The notes: generated by a model not told the origin, from the sequence alone. A stretch of 44,666 nucleotides of DNA from Niastella sp. (GCA_017744515.1 JAGIBF010000068.1:1-44666), one strand, 5' to 3'; shown: positions 8,392-18,394, numbered from the stretch's first letter. Numbers and translations: made by a program.

Positions 8392-11300
8392 ATGCAACTC
8401 TCTACAACAACTGACCAACAACGACTGTATGTTAGTAGCGCCACCCGTTATTTATATAACCGCTGGCAGCAAGGTGCACTGATTATTTGGGCATTCCTGT
8501 TCTCCCTCGGCGTACAAGCCCGCAACGGAGAGCTCCCCCAGGACATTACGCTTTCCTTTAAGGAAGCTACCTTGGACAAAGTATTCAAAGAAATACGCAA
8601 GCAAACGGGTTACAGCTTCGTATATACGGAAAGCGAAATTTCACGTGCCAACAAGGTGACGATACAAGTGTCCAACACTTCATTAGATAAGGTGCTTTCT
8701 ATCTGTTTTCAGGATCAACCCCTTACTTACACCATCGTAGATAAAATCGTTGTGGTGAAGCCGCGGCAGGATAAGTCGTTGGCTGTTCCTGTGGTGAATA
8801 ATATTGCTGCTGTCAACCCTAAAAAAATCTCCATGCGCGGCCGAGTGATGAATGAAAAGGGAGATCCCTTACCTGGCGCAACGGTTATTGTGCGTCGTAC
8901 AGAGATGAGTACAACTACTGATGGAGAAGGCTATTTTTCGCTTTCAGAAATTGAAGAAGATGCAGTGTTAGTGGTAAGTTCTGTTGGGCATGTGACGCAG
9001 CAAATGAAGATAAAGGCATTGAATATGGAGATCCGGTTACCAATAGCAGTGAAGGAAGAAGAGGAAGTGGTAGTAGCCTACAACAAAATATCCTCCCGCT
9101 CCAACACCGGCGCCGTAACCGTGGTCAAGGGTGAGCAGATCGCCACCCTCCCCAACCGTAGCTTCGACAAAAGCCTGCAGGGCCTCGTGCCCGGCCTGCT
9201 CGTCACGAGCGGCACGGGACAACCAGGAGGGGGCTTGAGCAACTTCGTGCTGAGAGGGATTGCTACCGGTCCCTCGGATAATACATTGTCGGGTTATTCC
9301 ACAGTAAGAAACCCATTGATCGTCATAGATGGCATTCCCGTATTTCAGGATGCACAATTGCCTGAAGGCCGTGGTCAAGGCCTTTGGGATGTACCTGTTA
9401 ATAACCCCATGGCTACATTAAATACCTCCGACATTGAAACGGTATCCATATTAAAAGATGCCGCTGCTATTGCGCTATACGGTTCCACTGCTAGTAATGG
9501 GGTGGTACTCATTACTACCAAAAAGGGTAAAGTTGGTAAAGCTGTGATCAGCATCCGTAGCCAGATGGATATAGCCAATCGCATCAAAAACAATATTGAC
9601 CTAGTAACCCAGGATGAATATATGCAGCTATTGTACGAAACTTACCGCAATAGCTTCCCTGGCATTACCGATGCAGATATTCTTACTGACCTGAAATCCA
9701 AATTTCCGCTAAGGTCCGATGGCAGTTTTTATCCCTTTACCGATTTAACGCCATCGTTATATAAGAAAAATGCTACTACCTTTTCCAACGAAGTATCCAT
9801 CTCGGGTGGAAATGTCAATTCGAATTATTATTTAAATTTTGAATGGACCAAACAGGATGGCGTGTACAGAAAAACGGGATTTGACCGGAAATCTGTACGC
9901 TTTAATTTTGAGAACAGAGTCACCAATTGGTTAAAGGTGGGCATGAATACAGGGCTTTCTTACAATATTCAGGATTTTGCCTATGATCGCGCGGCCCAAT
10001 ATGGATCTATATTTTACGCTTATCCTTTAAATCCAGTGTACCTGGAAAATGGCGAATATTACTATAATTATGTTGTTCCTGCCTATGGTGTAAACCCTGT
10101 TGCCTCGCTCAACCTGAATAGCAGCAGGAACACCAGCTATCGGGGACTGACCAAATTATTTGCCGAACTCACCCTCTCGAAAGATATCAAGTTTACTTCC
10201 AATCTGGGTGTAGATTTCTTGCTTACAGAGGCTAAGGATAAAATGGACCCAAGGATATTTGACCGGGAACTGAACAAAACGGGGGTTGGCAGGATCCATC
10301 AGGGCAACATACGCACCACCAATCTTATCAATACCAATATTCTTAGTTTTACGAAAGCATTTGGCGATCATGGATTGAATGTTTTGGCTGGCCAGGAGGC
10401 ACGTATAAGTACCAAACAAACTATTACAGCCACTGGTACTTATCTTCAATTTTATACCAATGACCAAATCGATCAGACAGCAATAAGAACAAGTTCTGGA
10501 AACAAAAGGAAAGAGACTGGCTTATCTTATTTTGGGCAAGCCAACTATGACTTCAGGAAAAAGTACTTTGTCTCAACTAGTATCCGCTCAGATGGATATT
10601 CACAGTTTGGTGGCAAGCAGCCATTCAATACCTTCTGGTCTTTGGGAGGCGGCTGGATCATCTCAGCAGAAAAGTTTATGGAAAGCACGCAATCTTGGCT
10701 CAACTACTTGAAACTAAGAGGGAGTATGGGGCCTGCTGGTAATGCTACCACCATCAACAGGTATATCAAGTACCAGCAATTGACCACTTTAAATTACCTG
10801 GATAACTCTACACTAGGCCTGCTGCCTGGTGCTACCCCGCCCAACTCATTGATAGCACCTGAAAAAACATTTACCTGGAATGCCGGTCTTGAATTACAAT
10901 TGTGGCAGAACAGAATTGCTGTGACAGCTGATTTTTACCGGCGTAAAACAACCAACCTAATTTACTTTATTGATTTACCCTATGCAAGTGGTTTCTCTAA
11001 TGTACAAAATAACCTTGGAGATATTGTCAATAAAGGAACAGAACTCTCAATCAATGCGAATATTATTAAATCGAAGAATTTTTCCTGGAATCTGAATGCA
11101 AATTGGAGTACTAACCAAAACAAATTGATTAAAGCCAACAGCCGACTCCCGGTAACAGTAAATGGAACTGATGGTTTGGCTAACCAGGAAGGCCGCAATT
11201 TCAACTCATTTTATATGCGGGTATGGGCAGGCGTTGACCCGGCTACGGGAGCAGGCATGTGGATAGATTCTACAGGTAAACCCAATACCGACTTTAATGC

Positions 11301-11820
11301 AGCTAAACCGCAATGGGTAGGCAAACCACAGCCAGATGGATTTGGTGCCATCACCAATACATTTAACTACAATGGAATATCCTTTTCATTCCAGCTTTAT
11401 TATCAATATGGTTTTAAGGTATACAATGCCGATCCTAAGTTGACCAATGACGGATATACTCCCTTTGACAATCAGCAGAAAAGCGCTTTGAACCGGTGGC
11501 AAAAGCTTGGAGATATGGCTGCCAATCCTAAAAGGGAAATGTATAACGCTGTTTATAACCAGACCTCTACCCGGAACCTGTTTGATGGAGATTATATACG
11601 TCTGCAAACTGTATCCATAGGTTATGAGGTACCTAAAAAGCTGATACAGCCGCTAAATTTAAACTCAATCAGAATTTATGCGCAGGGATATAACCTCGCC
11701 TTGTGGTCTACCAAAAGGCCTGGTACAGCAGATGTCAGTAATGTAAACGTCCAAGGCTTGTTGCTTTTTCAGTACCCGCAAGCCCAATCTTATTCTATCG
11801 GCATTAATGCTAGTTTTTAG
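8392..11820 (+). CDS. SusC/RagA-family TonB-dependent outer-membrane receptor
   Basis: I place the start at 8392 (1142 residues). It is followed by a polar stretch and a hydrophobic signal (ALIIWAFLFSLGVQA), typical of FecR-regulated SusC proteins. Domains in order are: a secretin/TonB STN domain (~45-125; LSFKEATLDKVFKEIRKQTGYSF), a carboxypeptidase-like domain (~145-225; GRVMNEKGDPLPGATVIV), a TonB-box-like EEEEVVVAY, a plug (~245-375; SFDKSLQGLVPG, ILKDAAAIALYGSTASNGVVLITTKKG split across it), and a 22-strand barrel to the end. With SusD it imports a ligand too large for porins. The STN domain predicts signalling through FecR. The substrate cannot be read from the sequence; no glycoside hydrolase lies nearby, and the neighbours suggest peptides rather than glycans. 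Confidence 0.95.
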   Translation: MQLSTTTDQQRLYVSSATRYLYNRWQQGALIIWAFLFSLGVQARNGELPQDITLSFKEATLDKVFKEIRKQTGYSFVYTESEISRANKVTIQVSNTSLDKVLSICFQDQPLTYTIVDKIVVVKPRQDKSLAVPVVNNIAAVNPKKISMRGRVMNEKGDPLPGATVIVRRTEMSTTTDGEGYFSLSEIEEDAVLVVSSVGHVTQQMKIKALNMEIRLPIAVKEEEEVVVAYNKISSRSNTGAVTVVKGEQIATLPNRSFDKSLQGLVPGLLVTSGTGQPGGGLSNFVLRGIATGPSDNTLSGYSTVRNPLIVIDGIPVFQDAQLPEGRGQGLWDVPVNNPMATLNTSDIETVSILKDAAAIALYGSTASNGVVLITTKKGKVGKAVISIRSQMDIANRIKNNIDLVTQDEYMQLLYETYRNSFPGITDADILTDLKSKFPLRSDGSFYPFTDLTPSLYKKNATTFSNEVSISGGNVNSNYYLNFEWTKQDGVYRKTGFDRKSVRFNFENRVTNWLKVGMNTGLSYNIQDFAYDRAAQYGSIFYAYPLNPVYLENGEYYYNYVVPAYGVNPVASLNLNSSRNTSYRGLTKLFAELTLSKDIKFTSNLGVDFLLTEAKDKMDPRIFDRELNKTGVGRIHQGNIRTTNLINTNILSFTKAFGDHGLNVLAGQEARISTKQTITATGTYLQFYTNDQIDQTAIRTSSGNKRKETGLSYFGQANYDFRKKYFVSTSIRSDGYSQFGGKQPFNTFWSLGGGWIISAEKFMESTQSWLNYLKLRGSMGPAGNATTINRYIKYQQLTTLNYLDNSTLGLLPGATPPNSLIAPEKTFTWNAGLELQLWQNRIAVTADFYRRKTTNLIYFIDLPYASGFSNVQNNLGDIVNKGTELSINANIIKSKNFSWNLNANWSTNQNKLIKANSRLPVTVNGTDGLANQEGRNFNSFYMRVWAGVDPATGAGMWIDSTGKPNTDFNAAKPQWVGKPQPDGFGAITNTFNYNGISFSFQLYYQYGFKVYNADPKLTNDGYTPFDNQQKSALNRWQKLGDMAANPKREMYNAVYNQTSTRNLFDGDYIRLQTVSIGYEVPKKLIQPLNLNSIRIYAQGYNLALWSTKRPGTADVSNVNVQGLLLFQYPQAQSYSIGINASF

Positions 11821-11868
11821 ACTCTTAGTTTTCACTTATTTCCCCTACGGGAAGTAAAAAAAAATGAA

Positions 11869-13317
11869 ATGAAACAATTAAAATATAACCTGTTTATACT
11901 TGTACTTTGCAGCTGTAGTTTATCTTGTAGCAAATCATTTCTTGACGTCGAGGACGACAGTGTTATTCTTCGTGAGCAATATGTAAATAATATAAATAGT
12001 CTTCAACAGTATTTGAATGGCGTGTATATACAACTAGGGCGAAACTTATATGAGGGAGTTAACGGGCATAGAATATCTGGGGAACTCGTTGCGGACAATA
12101 TTAAACCGAGTGCGAGAAATTCATTTTTGCTACTATCTCATTACATCTGGAATCAATCCAATGGCATGAATGACTATGGTTTTTATAACGGAGCGGACGG
12201 GTTTTGGAAAGATTGCTATCAATTTATCCGCGATTGTAGTTTTGTTATTGAGAAAGCCAATGAGTTGAGTAAAGGAGATCCTGCCCAAACCAACCAGATA
12301 ATCGGAGAAGCTCTTAGCTTGCGAGCTTTAGGCTATTTTATTTTGGTCAACACTTTTGCTCAATCGTATAATTTCTCTGCCAATGGGAACCATCCTGGCG
12401 TTCCTTACGTGACCAGTTGGGATTGGAATGATCCATTCCATCGTAATACGGTAAAAGAAGTATATGATGGAATGATTGCTGACTTGGCTAAAGCTATCCC
12501 TATGCTAACCCCGAACAACAACAATAAGATTGTTATGAACCAGTTGGCAGCTAAGGCTCTGCTAGCCAGAATATTTCTTTTTAAAGAGGACTGGCAACAA
12601 GCCAAAACCTTATCTAGAGAAGTATCGATTGCTGTTCCGCTACTTGCTTCGGAGAAATATCCTGCTAAACTGTTCACTCCTGATGAAACAGAGGCATTGT
12701 TCCAATTAAGTCCATCGTCGACTACTTTACTAAACGGAAGTTATACTACCAGTTTTGAAGGATATTACTTTAAGAGTGCCTTCACTTTTTTTACTGCTAC
12801 CAAAGATATTTCGACGTTATTAAACCAAGATCAAAACGATAGCAGAAAAAATTGGATAATCACCTCAAGTAACGGTATTGATTCCATAAGAAAGTACCCT
12901 AGCAACGTGCTTTCAGGATTTGGGACATCAGAAAGAGAACGTAATAGGTCTTACTATCTCACTATCTTCAGGTCGTCAGAAATGTTCCTTACAGTAGCAG
13001 AAGCGTCCGCACAAATGGGGGATGAAGGTACTGCGAGAAATTATTTAGATGCTATCCGAAAAAGAGCTAATCCGGCTGCTTCCAATTCTACAGTAACGGG
13101 TACAGCTTTATTAGATTCCATATACTTGGAAAGAAGGAAAGAACTAGCTTTTGAAGGATTTCGAATGTGGGACCTGCTTCGGTGGAAAAAAGGGGTGAAC
13201 AGGAAGGACGCTGCTGTTGGCGCTCCTCTCGTATTGCCATATCCCAGCAATAAATCGATAGCCCCCCTCCCCTTAAAGGATGTGAATTATGGCATGCCAC
13301 AAAATCCTTCGTATTAG
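11869..13317 (+). CDS. SusD/RagB-family nutrient-binding lipoprotein
   Basis: This 482-residue surface lipoprotein partners the SusC channel as its ligand-binding lid. It starts with MKQLKYNLFILVLCSCSLSC, giving a lipobox Cys, then the usual KSFLDVEDDS segment. SusD hallmarks follow: TPR-like helices (residues ~60-150; EALSLRALGYFILVNTFAQ), NNNKIVMNQLAAKALLARIFLF, then the C-terminal family block YYLTIFRSSEMFLTVAEASAQ, LDAIRKRA and LERRKELAFEGFRMWDLLRW. It lies 48 bp after susC. The ATG five bases upstream is out of frame and stops at once, which supports this start. Confidence 0.95.
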   Translation: MKQLKYNLFILVLCSCSLSCSKSFLDVEDDSVILREQYVNNINSLQQYLNGVYIQLGRNLYEGVNGHRISGELVADNIKPSARNSFLLLSHYIWNQSNGMNDYGFYNGADGFWKDCYQFIRDCSFVIEKANELSKGDPAQTNQIIGEALSLRALGYFILVNTFAQSYNFSANGNHPGVPYVTSWDWNDPFHRNTVKEVYDGMIADLAKAIPMLTPNNNNKIVMNQLAAKALLARIFLFKEDWQQAKTLSREVSIAVPLLASEKYPAKLFTPDETEALFQLSPSSTTLLNGSYTTSFEGYYFKSAFTFFTATKDISTLLNQDQNDSRKNWIITSSNGIDSIRKYPSNVLSGFGTSERERNRSYYLTIFRSSEMFLTVAEASAQMGDEGTARNYLDAIRKRANPAASNSTVTGTALLDSIYLERRKELAFEGFRMWDLLRWKKGVNRKDAAVGAPLVLPYPSNKSIAPLPLKDVNYGMPQNPSY

Positions 13318-13341
13318 TATTACAAATTCAATTAAGCCAGT

Positions 13342-16002
13342 ATGAATTTAAAAGTTTCTATTATTATTGCTTTCCTCATTACCCTCTTCATTACGCAATG
13401 TCCTAAGACATTAGGACAAATCAACCAGGTAATTATTAAAGCCGATGTATCTACTTATACAGAAAAATTGCCCGTTTCCAGTGATCCCATTTGGGAAGGA
13501 ACTGATACGCTTGTGCCGCTTACGGTAAATGCTTCAGTACCCAAAGCAATGGGCGCAGAATATATTATATTTCCTTTCCGGCTGGATGGAGATAGCCTCG
13601 CTCCCAATAGTGACGACAAGAGAAAAAGACCCTATTTGTGGAGGACCAAAGCTGCTATTCATCAACAAACTTATACCTGGCAGTTCGGACTTGATAAACC
13701 TTGCATCATCCGAAATAACTCAATATTGGGAGGGGATTATCTTATACTGCCGGGAGATAGCATTTTCATTACCTATGATCAAGGCAAACCAGTTTTTGCA
13801 GGAAGGGGCGCTGCTAAATTCAAAACGCAGTATGAAATGAAGAAAGCAAGTGAAGAGGTGCCTTATCCCGCCGGCGAAAAGTATCCTAAAAGTCTGTCCC
13901 GGTTCTTGGCCCTTCATGGTTACTTTGACGATCAAATAATCACTGCATTGCAAATTCTTGATTCCTATAAATCCCTTCTTACTCATTATGAATACGATTG
14001 GTTGAAAGCCAATTTCTTGAGTAATGTTGAATACTACAGATGGCTATATTTTTATGTTGTACCAAACCCGGAATACAACCCGGCGGATTCTTTTCCATAT
14101 TCCACTACTGATCTTGTAAAGGTATGGGATAGTACAATGTATCAGTCTAATGCCAAATGGTTCCGATCTGCTGCTGTACAGAATCTGCCAGGTGTGGGAG
14201 GGCGCGCATATGCAAAAAGTTTTATTTCAACTGAACTTCTCAGGAGTTCAGAATTTAAGCCTACAGATACCTTAGGCAACCAGCAAATATTTAAAAAGCT
14301 TGCTTATTATAAAATAAAAAATGATTTTAGTGGAGTATTCCGAGAAAGGCTTTTATGTTATTTTATTAACGAAGAGTTTATCCAGGAAATGGGTAGTTAT
14401 AGCTGGATTACCCAATCCATCTTGCAGGATTACTATGCAACGCCCGGATTTCCTGCCTACAAAAAATGGATGAAACAAATGGAAACTGAACAGCGATATC
14501 TGTCTCAAGGAAAAAGTGGAGGAGCTCCCTTATTTAACTTGAGCAACATACATGATTCTACGTTCCCGAAAAGCCGTACAGATGGCAAATTTACGGTGAT
14601 TAATTTCTGGTATACTGGATGCAAACCTTGCCTGCAAACAGCCAGGGAATTATCTATGCTACAAAAGCAATTACATAACGATCCTAATGTTATATTCCTG
14701 AACGTATCCATTGATACAAATCGAGAGCAATGGCAAAAAAGTATTCGGGAAGGGAAATATGTCCCCCGGGAAGGCGTGCAGCTATATACCGGTGGCTTGG
14801 GTAGTGACCATGAAATATTAAGAGATTTTCATGTAGCCAGTGTACCTGCCATCCGTATGTATGACCATACCGGTAGGATAAGGTTAGATGAGACCAATCC
14901 ATTTTCGGGTACTTTTACATTACAACAAATAAGCTCTGCCATAGCGAGTAATCGGGTAATAAATTTCAAGGATGGTCCCTACGTATTTCATGAAAAAAAT
15001 GATGTACGGGGATATTATATCGATAAGGACAAAGTAATTCTCTTGCCATCCATTGCCAGTTTGGCTTCAGCTACCGACCAGCCTGGAAATGATTTCGTGC
15101 TCAAGCTACAAGAAAAACATACAACTGCTCTCTCTACCTATGCGACTCCTAAGAAGTTATTGGCACTTTCTGATATCGAGGGAAATTTTGGTCCATTCCG
15201 ACAATTGCTGCAAGCCAACAAAGTGATAGATGAACAGTATAATTGGACATTTGGAAACGGCCACCTGGTATTTGCCGGTGACATGTTCGACCGGGGCAAC
15301 CAGGTAACAGAATGCCTTTGGTTGATCTATTCCCTCGAGGAAAAAGCCAAAGCAGCTGGAGGTATGGTACACTTTATACTAGGAAATCATGAGATAATGA
15401 ACCTGCAAGGGGATCACCGGTATGTGCAAGGCAAGTACAACAAAAGTGCGGAACTGATGGGTAAAAGCCTGACAGATCTATATGGCGAGGATAGTGAGTT
15501 GGGCCGATGGTTACGTACAAAAAATATTGTAGAAAAGATCGGAGACATGCTGTTTACGCATGGTGGTATATCAAGAGAGATCAATCAACTTCCAATTAGC
15601 ATAGAAGAAATCAACCAATTAGCAAGATTCAATTATGACAAGAAAAAAGATAATTATGGGAATGAAAAAGCGAATATCATTATGAGTTCCAGTATGGGGC
15701 CATTTTGGTACCGTGAGTATTATAATAGCGGAGCGTCTATAGAAGGCATAATTGACAGCACATTGCAGAAGTTCGAGGTAAGTCATATCATAACGGGTCA
15801 TACTATTGTAGCCGATACCATCAGTGTACATCATTCCCAAAAAGTGATCAACACAGATACGAAGCATGCCGGTGGGAAAAGTGAAGCTTTGCTGGTGGAA
15901 GGAGGAAATTTTTACAGGGTAGCAAACACCGGTATCCGCGTGTTATTATTCAGAAAAGAGCAGGATAGCTTCCTCAGCGCCACCTCCTCCCGAACCCAAT
16001 AA
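13342..16002 (+). CDS. Secreted three-domain protein: accessory domain + thioredoxin + metallophosphatase
   Basis: This 886-residue protein has a signal peptide (residues 1-25, ending near LGQ). Residues ~30-390 form an accessory domain also found alone at 19839-21002. Residues ~400-530 form a TlpA-like thioredoxin domain with Cys427-Lys-Pro-Cys430 (WYTGCKPC) and VPAIRMYD. Residues ~605-880 form a calcineurin-like phosphoesterase: SDIEGN (Asp611), GDMFDRG (Asp647, Asp650), GNHE (682-684), THGG (His740) and TGHT (His820). The usual DxH His is Glu613, but the other ligands are intact, so hydrolysis of a phosphoester is plausible. It lies 24 bp after susD and is probably in that operon. Joining a disulfide module and a phosphatase in one exported chain is unusual; the substrate is unknown. 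Confidence 0.88.
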   Translation: MNLKVSIIIAFLITLFITQCPKTLGQINQVIIKADVSTYTEKLPVSSDPIWEGTDTLVPLTVNASVPKAMGAEYIIFPFRLDGDSLAPNSDDKRKRPYLWRTKAAIHQQTYTWQFGLDKPCIIRNNSILGGDYLILPGDSIFITYDQGKPVFAGRGAAKFKTQYEMKKASEEVPYPAGEKYPKSLSRFLALHGYFDDQIITALQILDSYKSLLTHYEYDWLKANFLSNVEYYRWLYFYVVPNPEYNPADSFPYSTTDLVKVWDSTMYQSNAKWFRSAAVQNLPGVGGRAYAKSFISTELLRSSEFKPTDTLGNQQIFKKLAYYKIKNDFSGVFRERLLCYFINEEFIQEMGSYSWITQSILQDYYATPGFPAYKKWMKQMETEQRYLSQGKSGGAPLFNLSNIHDSTFPKSRTDGKFTVINFWYTGCKPCLQTARELSMLQKQLHNDPNVIFLNVSIDTNREQWQKSIREGKYVPREGVQLYTGGLGSDHEILRDFHVASVPAIRMYDHTGRIRLDETNPFSGTFTLQQISSAIASNRVINFKDGPYVFHEKNDVRGYYIDKDKVILLPSIASLASATDQPGNDFVLKLQEKHTTALSTYATPKKLLALSDIEGNFGPFRQLLQANKVIDEQYNWTFGNGHLVFAGDMFDRGNQVTECLWLIYSLEEKAKAAGGMVHFILGNHEIMNLQGDHRYVQGKYNKSAELMGKSLTDLYGEDSELGRWLRTKNIVEKIGDMLFTHGGISREINQLPISIEEINQLARFNYDKKKDNYGNEKANIIMSSSMGPFWYREYYNSGASIEGIIDSTLQKFEVSHIITGHTIVADTISVHHSQKVINTDTKHAGGKSEALLVEGGNFYRVANTGIRVLLFRKEQDSFLSATSSRTQ

Positions 16003-16029
16003 TCATTTGCACCTATAATTAATATATAA

Positions 16030-16046
16030 CTGCACTTATAGTGCAG
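16030..16046. promoter_or_regulatory. Palindrome CTGCAC-N5-GTGCAG before the small peptide gene
   Basis: CTGCACTTATAGTGCAG has perfect 6-bp arms around TTATA. It lies 27 bp after the fusion-gene stop and 70 bp before the first peptide gene. Nearly the same element, with longer arms, precedes the kinase-LanC gene (24213-24233). No T-run follows, so an operator is favoured over a terminator. Confidence 0.6.
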
Positions 16047-16116
16047 CCGGTAAAAGTAATTTAGCATTGAAATCTATTGGCCATAGATGATTTATTCATT
16101 AAATAAACACTCATTT

Positions 16117-16467
16117 ATGAAAAAAGTATCAATGCGTAAGTTTTCCCTGCTGGGTCTTGTACTCATCGGAGCTTCAGCCGTTACTGCTGCTGTTATTCCT
16201 AGTAACAAAAACAAAGGTACAAGCGGAAGACTACTTGTAACTAACAATGGCGCCGTAGCAAACCAGTTAACTTGTAGTCGTGATCAGGCGACAGGCGCTT
16301 TATGTACCTGGACTGAAACAAAAGCTGGAGGTGGAGCCTTTGCAGGTGAATTCTCAAGGACTTCAACATCTGGTAAAGCAACCAGCTCAATTACTAATGC
16401 GGCTGGCAATAAGGTTAAGACAATTACCGATAGCCCAGGTGCTCTTAATCACACTTCGTTCAATTGA
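16117..16467 (+). CDS. Small secreted Ser/Thr-rich peptide with two cysteines (copy 1)
   Basis: The start at 16117 gives 116 residues. A Sec signal (MKKVSMRKFSLLGLVLIGASAVTAA) is followed by a basic stretch, the block LLVTNNGAVANQLTCSRDQA with Cys53, Cys63 ten residues later (LCTW), and a Gly/Ser/Thr-rich tail ending GALNHTSFN. The tail has many Ser and Thr and almost no hydrophobic core, so it may be a modified or processed peptide rather than a folded enzyme. A diverged, frame-shifted copy lies at 16704-17050 and a tail fragment at 16577-16618. It sits within a SusCD/thioredoxin/phosphatase cluster and shares an upstream palindrome with the kinase-LanC gene. I recognise no named family. Confidence 0.75.
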   Translation: MKKVSMRKFSLLGLVLIGASAVTAAVIPSNKNKGTSGRLLVTNNGAVANQLTCSRDQATGALCTWTETKAGGGAFAGEFSRTSTSGKATSSITNAAGNKVKTITDSPGALNHTSFN

Positions 16468-16480
16468 TCCTAACGTACTT

Positions 16481-16510
16481 AAAAGCTGGCTTTCAATAGC
16501 CAGCTTTTTT
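16481..16510 (+). terminator. Intrinsic terminator after peptide copy 1
   Basis: A perfect 10-bp stem, AAAAGCTGGC and GCCAGCTTTT, has an 8-nt loop and runs into TT. It starts 13 bp after the copy 1 stop, so copy 1 can be a short independent transcript, as expected for a strongly expressed peptide gene. Confidence 0.88.
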
Positions 16511-16576
16511 AGTTATTTTATCGTTCTGATTTAAGTAACCTTGGCTGGCTCAGGAGGGGGGAGGGCCAGGAGTGCT

Positions 16577-16618
16577 ACCAACAACCCAGCAACCTTTAAT
16601 CATACTTCATTTAATTAA
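16577..16618 (+). pseudogene. C-terminal remnant of a third peptide copy
   Basis: The frame reads SATNNPATFNHTSFN then TAA. It repeats the end of copy 1 (GALNHTSFN), with the terminal FNHTSFN almost unchanged. Upstream is a G-rich run (GGAGGGGGGAGGG) with no further similarity or start, so only the tail of a former copy survives between the two longer copies. Confidence 0.65.
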
Positions 16619-16703
16619 GTTTTCTCGTTAAGATCTGATTGTTGGAATGCTACCTTATCCCAAACGTTCCAATCGTTTTCCTGACTAATAAAACATAAAT
16701 GAT

Positions 16704-17050
16704 ATGGAGAAAGGTACATCTTGGGGAGTCACCGGCCTGATTCTTACTATGACATCTATGATTACTGCAGCTATACTCCCCAATAACAAAGAGAAAAGAG
16801 CTGCCGGAAAATTGCTTGTAACTAATAATGGCGCCGTAGCAAATCAATTAACTTGTTCCCGTGACCAGGCTACCGGAGCAGCATGTAGTTGGTCAATAAC
16901 CCGCCCTGGGGGAATCCGCTCTATGCCGGCCTTGATTCAAGGACTTCAACACATGGAAAAATAACCAGTTCAATAACAGATGTATTAGGTAATAACGTTA
17001 AGACCATTACTAGTAATCCAGGTGCAGCCAACCAGACTTCAAACTTTTGA
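16704..17050 (+). pseudogene. Second small secreted peptide, interrupted by a 1-nt frameshift (copy 2)
   Basis: From 16704 the frame encodes a signal peptide and the same core as copy 1 (LLVTNNGAVANQLTCSRDQA, then GAACSW). It leaves the conserved frame at a G5 run (16908-16912) and stops at 16962-16964. Adding one G restores an open frame to TGA at 17048-17050 whose product, AGLDSRTSTHGKITSS and VKTITSNPGAANQTS, matches the tail of copy 1 closely. So the full-length copy is 16704-17050 with one missing G. This may be a true mutation, a phase-variable homopolymer or a sequencing error. Both cysteines and their spacing are kept. Confidence 0.8.
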
Positions 17051-17148
17051 TTCTGATATTTAATGACTGATAATTGGACATTAATTGATTCTTGAACATG
17101 GCTGGTAGCATAGGTGGAGTAGTAACCGATAAAACACAAACTTATCCC

Positions 17149-18348
17149 ATGCGTTTTCATAATTGCAAGTCATACATTATTGGATTCTTATTATTTACTC
17201 TACTCACACAAAGTTGCCGAAATTCCGTACAAACGATTGCCCATAGCTATCACAATGCTGCACCCATATACGACAGCATTCAATTGGCCGCACAACCTGA
17301 CACCCTGCAGTTTCTGCTGAGGGATAACACTTATAACGAGGTTAAATCTTTTAATATTTTCCAGGGAAAAGGCATCTATTATATTTCTTTTTACGATCAA
17401 CGTTCCCAATCCATTAGTATTTATTATTTGTTGAACCAGCAACCTTACCTGCAGATTCCCTTGAAAAAACTATTTAGGGACAACCAATTGCATAAAACGT
17501 CGGTGTTCATAAAGAACTGGGATAGCATTTTCGTCATCAATAAATCCACGCTGCGTCTTTTTGACAGTAGCGGTCATCGAAAAGTGAAAATCGAGTTTCC
17601 TGCTGAGCCGGAAGGAAACGCTGCCGTTTTCGATAGTCATAAACAACCAGTGCTCATCGGTCATACGCTGTATGCTATCAGCCGCAACAGGGTGGATTAC
17701 CGGTCCTTGAATGCCCTGCGCAACTGGAAAGTTATCTACAGCTTCGACTTGGAGAAAAGTACCACTCAACTGCTCTATCCCTTACCCCGCCAGTACCAGG
17801 AAAGCTTATACGGTGACTGCTTGCTCGAATACAATTTTTGCTATAATCACCTCGGGAAATTTGTATTCAGTTTCCCGGCCGACACCTTACTGTATGAAAC
17901 AAACCTGGTTGATTATTTTCATTCCTACTTTGCCCGCAGCCGGGAGCAGCAGACCCCCATCGCACCGGTACCGGCACCATCTCTTAAAAAATATGAGGAC
18001 GAACTGAAAGAATATGCAATCCGCGATTCCTATGGACCGGTACTTTTTGACCCGGCCAATAAATACTACCTGCGCCTGGTGAGGCATAAGATAAGCCCGG
18101 AAGATTTTCAGGCTAAAAAAAGCCAGCAGCAAACGGTACTGATCTTCAATGAACATTTCCAGATTATTGGTGAATCGGCTTGGCCTGCCAGTGTGGACTT
18201 TGAATCGCTTTTCTTTACACCGGACGGACGGCTCTACGCCCGCACCAATTTTCAAAACGAATATGCCTTACAATTTGTACGGTTTACCTATCATGATAAT
18301 AAGGGCCAGCCTGCCTCATTATCTGGTATGCATACCCCCCAGAAATAA
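17149..18348 (+). CDS. Lipoprotein, probable DUF4221-like six-bladed propeller
   Basis: The start at 17149 gives 399 residues and places a lipoprotein signal at the N-terminus (SYIIGFLLFTLLTQSC). The mature chain has repeated beta-strand blocks with aromatic and Asp-rich turns. Examples are IYYISFYDQRSQSISIYYL, FVFSFPADTLLYETN and FESLFFTPDGRLYAR. This pattern fits the BF3164/DUF4221-type propeller lipoproteins of Bacteroidota, which often lie beside small exported peptides and TlpA-like proteins. The assignment rests on pattern and context. It lies about 100 bp after peptide copy 2 and 46 bp before the CxxC lipoprotein, on the same strand. Confidence 0.65.
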   Translation: MRFHNCKSYIIGFLLFTLLTQSCRNSVQTIAHSYHNAAPIYDSIQLAAQPDTLQFLLRDNTYNEVKSFNIFQGKGIYYISFYDQRSQSISIYYLLNQQPYLQIPLKKLFRDNQLHKTSVFIKNWDSIFVINKSTLRLFDSSGHRKVKIEFPAEPEGNAAVFDSHKQPVLIGHTLYAISRNRVDYRSLNALRNWKVIYSFDLEKSTTQLLYPLPRQYQESLYGDCLLEYNFCYNHLGKFVFSFPADTLLYETNLVDYFHSYFARSREQQTPIAPVPAPSLKKYEDELKEYAIRDSYGPVLFDPANKYYLRLVRHKISPEDFQAKKSQQQTVLIFNEHFQIIGESAWPASVDFESLFFTPDGRLYARTNFQNEYALQFVRFTYHDNKGQPASLSGMHTPQK

Positions 18349-18394
18349 TCTTACGCTGCAACCAAACTGCAGTAGCGTGATTTATTTTAGTGCT

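Noticed and set aside
16704..16964. Taking the 86-residue frame as a genuine short protein
   Set aside because: Its last ~20 residues do not match copy 1, whereas the +1 frame beyond the G5 run matches it well, so the short form is best explained by a frameshift.
16117..17050. Assignment of the small peptides to the NVEALA or DUF6520 families
   Set aside because: The context is similar, but the diagnostic sequence of those families is not visible; left unnamed.
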